Position numbers and translations under genes: made by a program
Notes under the pieces: generated by a model
Database searches by the model: none
What the model was told of the DNA's origin: nothing
The model's input: the letters and a program-made list of their open reading frames with translations, nothing else
NCBI RefSeq assembly: GCF_004138495.1
Contig: NZ_ML142851.1
Span: 304,744 to 315,318 of the forward strand
Source: Phytoactinopolyspora endophytica
Lineage (GTDB): Bacteria > Actinomycetota > Actinomycetes > Jiangellales > Jiangellaceae
Length of the DNA stretch: 10,575 nt
Direction of reading: 5' to 3'
Part shown: positions 6,652-10,575 of the stretch, in pieces
How the letters are laid out: every line of letters starts with the position of its first letter
Position numbering within the stretch: the first letter of the stretch is position 1

Positions 6652-8305
6652 CGCTGGCGACGGTCGTGTCCGGTGGCGGCTGCCGCAGCGCATATGCGGC
6701 GGCCGCGGCCCGGGTGGCGACGCCGAGTTTGGCGAAGATGCTGCTGACGTGGTGTTCCACGGTCCTCTTGCTGATGTAGAGACGGTCCGCGATCTGTTCG
6801 TTCGTCATGCCCTCGCCAATGTGCGCGAGCACCTCGGCCTCCCGACGGGTCAGCGGACCGGCGACGCGTGGCGCCGACCGGCCATGCACGCCAAGGGTGC
6901 GCAGGTGCCGCGCCGTCGCGTCGGCATCGACGCCGGCGGCGAGCTCCTCGAACACCAGGAGCGCCGCGCGCGCCTCCGCCTGCGCGACCTCCGGTTCGGC
7001 GTCGGCGATGGCCTGTGAGATGGCCAGCCGGGTGCGTGCCGCCTCCAGCGGCAACTCGGCCCGCACGAACCGAGGCAGCGCCGCCTCGAAGTGCGCGAGC
7101 GCCTCCGGCTCATCGGCGGCGGCGCAGACGACACCCGCCGCGTACTCGGCGAAGGCCCGGAAGCATGGCACGTCCGACCCAGCGGCGACGGCGCTCAGTT
7201 GCGTGCAGACCTCCCGTGCCTCGTCGACGTTGCCGGCAGCTGCCTCCGTCTCGGCGAGCAGCGCCAGCTCGATGGGCCACGACACCTGTTCGCCGGTGCG
7301 TTCCAGCGCGCGTCGCAGCAGCCGCCTCGCCACGGCGTGCTCACCGCGCGCCAGATGAAGCCTTGCCAGCGGCCGTACCGCGTACGAGTCGAACTCGAAG
7401 CCGGCCAACAGCCTGCCCGCCTCGTCGTACCTGCCTTGGCGCACCCGCAGGTCGGCCAGCCGCACCATAGCGCTGGAACGCAACGCCCGGTAGCTGGCGT
7501 CGAAGAGCGTGATCGACGACGTCAGCTCCCGCTCGGCGTCGCTCCATTCGCCAGCGGCGGTGAGAACCGCGCCGTAATGGGTGCGGCAGATCGCGGAGAC
7601 CCACGGCGTGTTCGACCGCTGCCCGTACGCCGTCGCGATGCCGCTCCATTGCCGGGCCCGTGGCACGTCGAGCGTCAGCTCGCAGCACAGCAACATATGG
7701 CAGTAGATCTCGCCCGCCGTGATGTAGTCGACGACCTCGCGACTCGCCGCGGCGGTCGCCGCCTCATCGAGCGTGCGCATGCCGTCATCGACCCGGCCCT
7801 GCAGCACGAGCGCCACGCCGTCGTTACTCATCGCGCAGAACCGCAGGTCGACGGCGTGAAATCGGTCGGCGACGTCCATCGCCGCGCGTACGTGGGCGCT
7901 CTTCTCCTCAGGATCGTCGGTCGCCAACGCCTCGGCCAGCTCCACCCAGCCCGACTCGACACACTCGCCCGCTTCGTACACCAGGCTCCGGGCCCGCGCG
8001 AGCCATCCCGCCGCCACGGCGTCGTTACCGTATACGGCGGCGTGCAGGAAGCTGAGCTCACGGCCGGCGATGAGCGCGGGTCTCCGGCTCTCGCCGAGCT
8101 CGCGGTAGGCGACGAAGGCGCGCTCGTACAGCTCGATCGCGGCTTGATAATCGGCTGCCCATTCGACCGCTTTCGCCAGCTCGTGCAGCCCTTCGGCGCT
8201 CTCCCGCAGCGCGACGGCGTCCGAAAGCAGCGACCGGGCCAGTGTCCAGTCGCCCCGCGCCAGTGCGGCTTTACCAGCCGCCAGCAGTTCGGCAGCCGTG
8301 GTCAT
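6629..8305 (-). CDS. TPR-containing LuxR-family transcriptional regulator
   Basis: 558-residue cytoplasmic regulator. Nearly the whole protein up to ~475 is a run of Ala/Leu-rich helical pairs of tetratricopeptide type (for example GKAALARGDWTLARSLLSDA near the N-terminus, RLLAGFEF...LARLHLARGEHAVARRLLRRA in the middle), a scaffold for sensing proteins or ligands. Residues 484-540 are a typical LuxR/FixJ DNA-binding domain: PLTRREAEVLAHIGEG, MTNEQIADRLYISKRTVEHHVSSIFAKLG. There is no P-loop, so it is not a full LAL/MalT regulator, although the TPR-plus-HTH layout resembles their C-terminal half. The ATG at 8305 is used; no strong ribosome site precedes it, and a GTG ten codons upstream is possible. 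Divergent from the methyltransferase gene across 127 bases, its most likely target by position. Confidence 0.88.
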   Translation of the reverse strand: MTTAAELLAAGKAALARGDWTLARSLLSDAVALRESAEGLHELAKAVEWAADYQAAIELYERAFVAYRELGESRRPALIAGRELSFLHAAVYGNDAVAAGWLARARSLVYEAGECVESGWVELAEALATDDPEEKSAHVRAAMDVADRFHAVDLRFCAMSNDGVALVLQGRVDDGMRTLDEAATAAASREVVDYITAGEIYCHMLLCCELTLDVPRARQWSGIATAYGQRSNTPWVSAICRTHYGAVLTAAGEWSDAERELTSSITLFDASYRALRSSAMVRLADLRVRQGRYDEAGRLLAGFEFDSYAVRPLARLHLARGEHAVARRLLRRALERTGEQVSWPIELALLAETEAAAGNVDEAREVCTQLSAVAAGSDVPCFRAFAEYAAGVVCAAADEPEALAHFEAALPRFVRAELPLEAARTRLAISQAIADAEPEVAQAEARAALLVFEELAAGVDADATARHLRTLGVHGRSAPRVAGPLTRREAEVLAHIGEGMTNEQIADRLYISKRTVEHHVSSIFAKLGVATRAAAAAYALRQPPPDTTVASGRSRDGA

Positions 8306-8323
8306 GGTGAAACCAGCATGCCA
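8306..8323 (-). other. Possible 5-codon upstream frame overlapping the LuxR start
   Basis: Just before the LuxR-family ATG the minus strand reads ATG CTG GTT TCA CCA TGA, where the TGA overlaps the regulator's ATG as ATGA. GGTGG lies a few bases before the upstream ATG. Since the regulator lacks a good ribosome site, translation could reach it by termination-reinitiation from this mini-frame. A five-codon frame can arise by chance, so this is a weak call. The overlapping TGA uses two bases of the regulator's start codon. Confidence 0.2.
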
Positions 8324-8348
8324 CCAGCGCACCCGGTTGTGGAGATGA

Positions 8349-8368
8349 CGTGTCCGAATAGGTACACG
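8349..8368. promoter_or_regulatory. 20-bp dyad in the LuxR/methyltransferase divergent region
   Basis: CGTGT (8349-8353) and ACACG (8364-8368) are inverted with a 10-base spacer, a size and shape like LuxR-family boxes. TTGTGG (8337-8342) and TAGGTA (8359-8364), 16 bases apart, could be the -35 and -10 of the methyltransferase promoter overlapping it. The arms are only five bases long, so chance is not excluded. Confidence 0.3.
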
Positions 8369-8432
8369 CACCCATGTTTCGGTGGCGGCACCGCGGGACG
8401 CTGCATCCAACACGTCTACCGAAGGAGCCGAC

Positions 8433-9233
8433 ATGACCAGCACAGAGACCTTCCAGATCCCGCTCGAGACAGCGGAGGTGTACGAGGCGCGGTTCGTTCC
8501 CGGCCTGTTCGCCGAGTGGGCGCCGCTGCTGGCCGATGCCGCGGGCGTCCGCCCGGGCCAGGAGGTGCTCGACGTCGGCTGCGGGACCGGCATCGTCGCC
8601 CGCACGGTCGCGGACCGGCTGGGCGACGACGGCACGGTGGTCGGGCTGGATCTGAACCAGTCCATGCTCACCGTGGCCCGCCGAGTGCGGCCCGACCTCG
8701 AATGGCACCAGGGCGACGTCGGGAATCTGCCGTTCCCCGATCGGGCTTTCGACATCACGCTGTGTCAGATGGCGCTCATGTTCTTCCCGGACCGGGCTCG
8801 TGCGCTTGCTGAGATGGCCCGGGTGACGGCGCCCGGTGGCACGGTCGCCATCGTCGTTCCGGCTGCCCTGCCCGACCAGCCGGCGTACGACGGGTTCGTG
8901 TCGATCGTCGCCGATGAGGCCGGGCCGGACGCGGCGTCGCTGGTACAGACCTACTGGTCGTGCGGCGACCTCGACGAGCTACGCGCGATGTTCGAGTCCG
9001 CTGGGCTCGGCTCGATCACGGCTCGAACCCACACGGGCACCGCACATTTCGACACCATCGACGGACTCGTGATCACCGAGGTAGAGGGTTCGCCGCTGAT
9101 CGACCGCATTGACGACGCGACGTACGGCCGGATCAAGGAACGAGCTCGCGACGTGCTGCAGCCGTACGTCACCGACGACGGCGCGCTGCATGCCCCGCTG
9201 GTCGGCCACGTCGTCACCGGAACCGTGCCGTAG
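8433..9233 (+). CDS. Class I SAM-dependent methyltransferase
   Basis: 266-residue cytoplasmic methyltransferase with a Rossmann-like fold of the UbiE/MenG-like or small-molecule type (Methyltransf_11/25). Seen: motif I LDVGCGTG (46-53) for S-adenosylmethionine, the acidic end of strand 2 in GLDLN (71-75), QGDVGNLPFPD (93-103) and the post-motif block MALMFFPDRARALAEMARVTAPGGTVAIVVP (from 113). These are all the core elements in normal order. The C-terminal ~90 residues (Trp/Glu-rich, TYWSCGDLDELRAMFESAGL) form the substrate cap and do not identify the acceptor. The ATG at 8433 is preceded by GAAGGAG (8421-8427) at five bases; an in-frame ATG at 8382 lacks a ribosome site and is rejected. It is divergent from the TPR-LuxR regulator, suggesting regulated expression. 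The downstream flank is the repeat element. Confidence 0.9.
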   Translation: MTSTETFQIPLETAEVYEARFVPGLFAEWAPLLADAAGVRPGQEVLDVGCGTGIVARTVADRLGDDGTVVGLDLNQSMLTVARRVRPDLEWHQGDVGNLPFPDRAFDITLCQMALMFFPDRARALAEMARVTAPGGTVAIVVPAALPDQPAYDGFVSIVADEAGPDAASLVQTYWSCGDLDELRAMFESAGLGSITARTHTGTAHFDTIDGLVITEVEGSPLIDRIDDATYGRIKERARDVLQPYVTDDGALHAPLVGHVVTGTVP

Positions 9234-9267
9234 GAACCGCGCCGCGCCCAACGACGGAGACGGCAGA

Positions 9268-9298
9268 GGTGCGGAGGTTGGAATAGGGATCTCCCGGC
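9268..9298 (-). repeat. 31-bp repeat, inverted copy
   Basis: The exact reverse complement of 9354-9384, with 55 bases between. On the plus strand its core is GGAATAGGGATCTCCCGGC (9280-9298). It lies 35 bases after the methyltransferase stop. The last seven bases of its flank (CCCGGCT, 9293-9299) can alternatively pair with AGCCGGG at 9307-9313. Confidence 0.85.
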
Positions 9299-9384
9299 TC
9301 AAGCCCAGCCGGGCCACAGATCGACCGAGCCTGACATGTGCACGCAACTGGGTGCCGGGAGATCCCTATTCCAACCTCCGCACC
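9268..9384. terminator. Long bidirectional hairpin between methyltransferase and permease genes
   Basis: The 31-bp perfect inverted repeat (9268-9298 with 9354-9384) would fold as a stable stem with a 55-base loop on either transcript. It lies between convergent genes ending at 9233 and 9510, the place for a shared terminator. No T tract follows. The stem is much longer than a usual terminator, so a mobile or REP-like element that happens to terminate is an alternative. Confidence 0.45.
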
Positions 9385-9395
9385 GGACCACGTCG
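9304..9395 (+). repeat. Tandem unit 1 (~92 bp) carrying the 31-bp motif
   Basis: First of two head-to-tail units. Blocks shared with unit 2 in the same order: CCCAGCC.GG, ACAGATC.ACC, GACATG, CACGCA.CTGG, and the 31-bp motif at 9354-9384. Within the hairpin formed by the flanking 31-bp arms, CCCAG (9304-9308) also pairs with CTGGG (9348-9352), extending the stem inward. Confidence 0.75.
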
Positions 9396-9484
9396 CCCAG
9401 CCCGGCTACAGATCAACCGGAGCCAGACATGCCCACGCATCTGGATGCCGGGAGATCCCTATTCCAACCTCCCCACCGGCATGC
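9396..9484 (+). repeat. Tandem unit 2 carrying a third copy of the 31-bp motif
   Basis: Second unit, offset 92-93 bases from the first. Its 31-bp motif at 9447-9477 differs from the unit 1 copy at one position only (C for G near the right end), while the sequence between motifs has drifted more. Higher conservation of the motif than of the linker suggests selection on, or copying of, the motif. Confidence 0.75.
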
Positions 9485-9495
9485 AACCCCGATCC

Positions 9496-9518
9496 GCTCA
9501 CTCGACGGCTCACTCGAC
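9496..9518. repeat. 11-bp tandem duplication at the permease stop
   Basis: GCTCACTCGAC occurs at 9496-9506 and again at 9508-9518. The second copy holds the permease TGA stop and the first repeats it in the same frame (VE-stop-AVE-stop on the minus strand), giving a tandem backup stop. Probably a small slippage duplication. Confidence 0.6.
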
Positions 9519-10575
9519 CGCGACGGCGGCTTCCGCCGGCCGGGACCGCATTGCCTGCCAGCCCGGTATCAGAGTGGCGCCCAGCGTGAGCACCACCGCA
9601 ACACCCACGATCGTCGCGTAGATCCACGGCGATCCCGACGGCGTCCACGAGTCGATCCGGTTGGTGCTGAACGGCACCAGCGTCGCCATCGACGCGATCG
9701 TGCCGAGCAGGACGCCGATGGCGGCGACCAGGACGCCCTCCAACCCGACCATCCGCAAGATCTGACCACGGGTCGAGCCCGCGAGCCGCTGCAGCCCGAA
9801 CTCCCGGCGCCGTGCGGCGGTGCTCGTCACGAGCGCGTTGATCACGGATATCGCTGCGTAGGCGACAATCACGATGACGATGGTGTAGTTCGCGAACGCC
9901 ATCGTCTGCTGCTCCTCGGCATGCTCGGCGAACAGGTCGTCACGGTCGGCCACCGCCAGCCCCTCCTGGCCGGCTACGAGCCGGTCAAGCTCGGCCACAA
10001 GCTGGGCCGAATCGGAACCTTCATCGGCCTTGACCAGGATCTCCCGAGGATGGCCCTCGGTGGTGTGCGGCGCCAGCACGTCGGCTGGAAGCAGCAGCGT
10101 GTCGTAGTCGTCGGCGGCAGAGAACAGCGCCACCACCTCGGCGTCGAGCATGCTGCTGTCGCCGAGCCGCAACGTGATCGTGTCGCCGACTCCCACCCCG
10201 AGCTCGTCGGCATGTCCGGCCGCCAACGCCACGCTGTCTCCCCGCAGGTCGGTGAACTCACCTTCGGTGACGGAGACAGGCGCGGTCGCCGCGGCACCCT
10301 CGGCCGTCACACCCTGCAGCGTCCAGCCTTCGTCATCCTGTGAGTGGTCGCGTGGGCTCTCCACAAAGCCGGTGCTGTGGACGTACTCTGAGGCTCCGGC
10401 CACGCCGGGGAGCGCGCTGATCCGCCCGACAAGCTCGGGTTCGATGTCCCGCTCCGATGTCACGACGGCGTCGGCGACGAGGCCGTCCGCGAACGCCTGC
10501 CGGTTCGCGTGATCCTCGGTCTGTTGCAGATACAGGTTCCCCGTCGCGATCCCGGTGAGCAGAACGATCGGTGTG
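9510..10575 (-). CDS. FtsX-like ABC transporter permease, C-terminal part
   Basis: 354 visible residues; the start lies beyond the window edge. Membrane component of an ABC transporter of the MacB/LolC/FtsX-like type, probably the second half of a two-repeat permease. Seen in order: the end of a membrane segment (TPIVLLTGIATGNLYLQQT, residues 1-19); a ~200-residue extracytoplasmic domain rich in Asp/Glu; then three membrane segments near 228-251, 279-302 and 317-339. The loop ARRREFGLQRLAGSTRGQILRM (about 254-275) is the FtsX-family cytoplasmic coupling helix signature, and RPAEA (345-349) is the usual tail. The partner ATPase is presumably upstream on the minus strand outside the window. The substrate (lipid, peptide or drug) is unknown. 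The stop region is duplicated: GTCGAGTGA recurs 12 bases later. Confidence 0.88.
   Translation of the reverse strand, partial: TPIVLLTGIATGNLYLQQTEDHANRQAFADGLVADAVVTSERDIEPELVGRISALPGVAGASEYVHSTGFVESPRDHSQDDEGWTLQGVTAEGAAATAPVSVTEGEFTDLRGDSVALAAGHADELGVGVGDTITLRLGDSSMLDAEVVALFSAADDYDTLLLPADVLAPHTTEGHPREILVKADEGSDSAQLVAELDRLVAGQEGLAVADRDDLFAEHAEEQQTMAFANYTIVIVIVAYAAISVINALVTSTAARRREFGLQRLAGSTRGQILRMVGLEGVLVAAIGVLLGTIASMATLVPFSTNRIDSWTPSGSPWIYATIVGVAVVLTLGATLIPGWQAMRSRPAEAAVAVE

Noticed and set aside
8306..8758. N-terminal extension of the LuxR-family protein to 8758
   Set aside because: The extra ~150 residues are low-complexity Ser/Arg/Thr-rich sequence antisense to the methyltransferase motif region, which is clearly coding on the other strand.
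7091..8812. A 573-residue open frame on the plus strand
   Set aside because: It lies antisense to the TPR-LuxR gene, whose protein has clear domain motifs; the antisense product is Arg/Gly/Pro-rich with no motif, a usual artefact in high-GC DNA.
9268..9477. A CRISPR array made of the 31-bp repeats
   Set aside because: Only two direct copies with one 62-base spacer, the spacer itself belongs to a tandem repeat, one further copy is inverted, and no cas gene is present.

Overview
The window looks like chromosome from a high-GC actinobacterium. Most genes have strongly G/C-biased third positions, the families are typical of Actinomycetota (DHA2 drug exporter, CPYC-type flavin oxidoreductase, TPR-LuxR regulator, FtsX-like ABC permease, HicB-like/HTH protein), one gene appears leaderless, and the hairpins lack U tracts. 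The genus cannot be fixed from the sequence alone.

Layout. 29-1684 (+) encodes a 14-helix DHA2-type MFS exporter followed by a strong hairpin (1725-1765). 1761-3414 is a patchwork: two imperfect ~40-bp direct repeats (1761-1800 and 3375-3414) bracket a lower-GC stretch. That stretch holds a striking two-level operator-like palindrome (1862-1903), a tiny possible leader frame, an APH-fold phosphotransferase gene (2072-3031, +), and a remnant of a response-regulator/thioredoxin-reductase-type flavoprotein gene (3032-3387, -). The remnant is cut immediately beside the phosphotransferase stop codon. The repeat copy at 3375-3414 is the 3' end of the intact thioredoxin-reductase-like gene at 3388-4347 (-).

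That oxidoreductase has its own palindromic operator candidate (4402-4416), just downstream of a pRiA4b ORF-3-family gene (4425-5945, -). Divergent from the latter is a HicB-like/HTH orphan (6164-6610, +). It converges on a TPR-LuxR regulator (6629-8305, -) across a perfect 12-bp hairpin (6624-6651). The regulator is divergent from a class I SAM-dependent methyltransferase (8433-9233, +), its most likely target, although this rests on arrangement only.

Between the methyltransferase and the truncated FtsX-like permease (9510-10575, -) lies a repeat element. It has two ~92-bp tandem units, each carrying a 31-bp motif, and a third, inverted copy that pairs perfectly with the first direct copy. 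This element and the bracketed phosphotransferase segment are the most unusual parts of the window. No integrase, transposase, CRISPR array, tRNA or rRNA is visible. I do not see clear evidence of a complete new multi-gene system.
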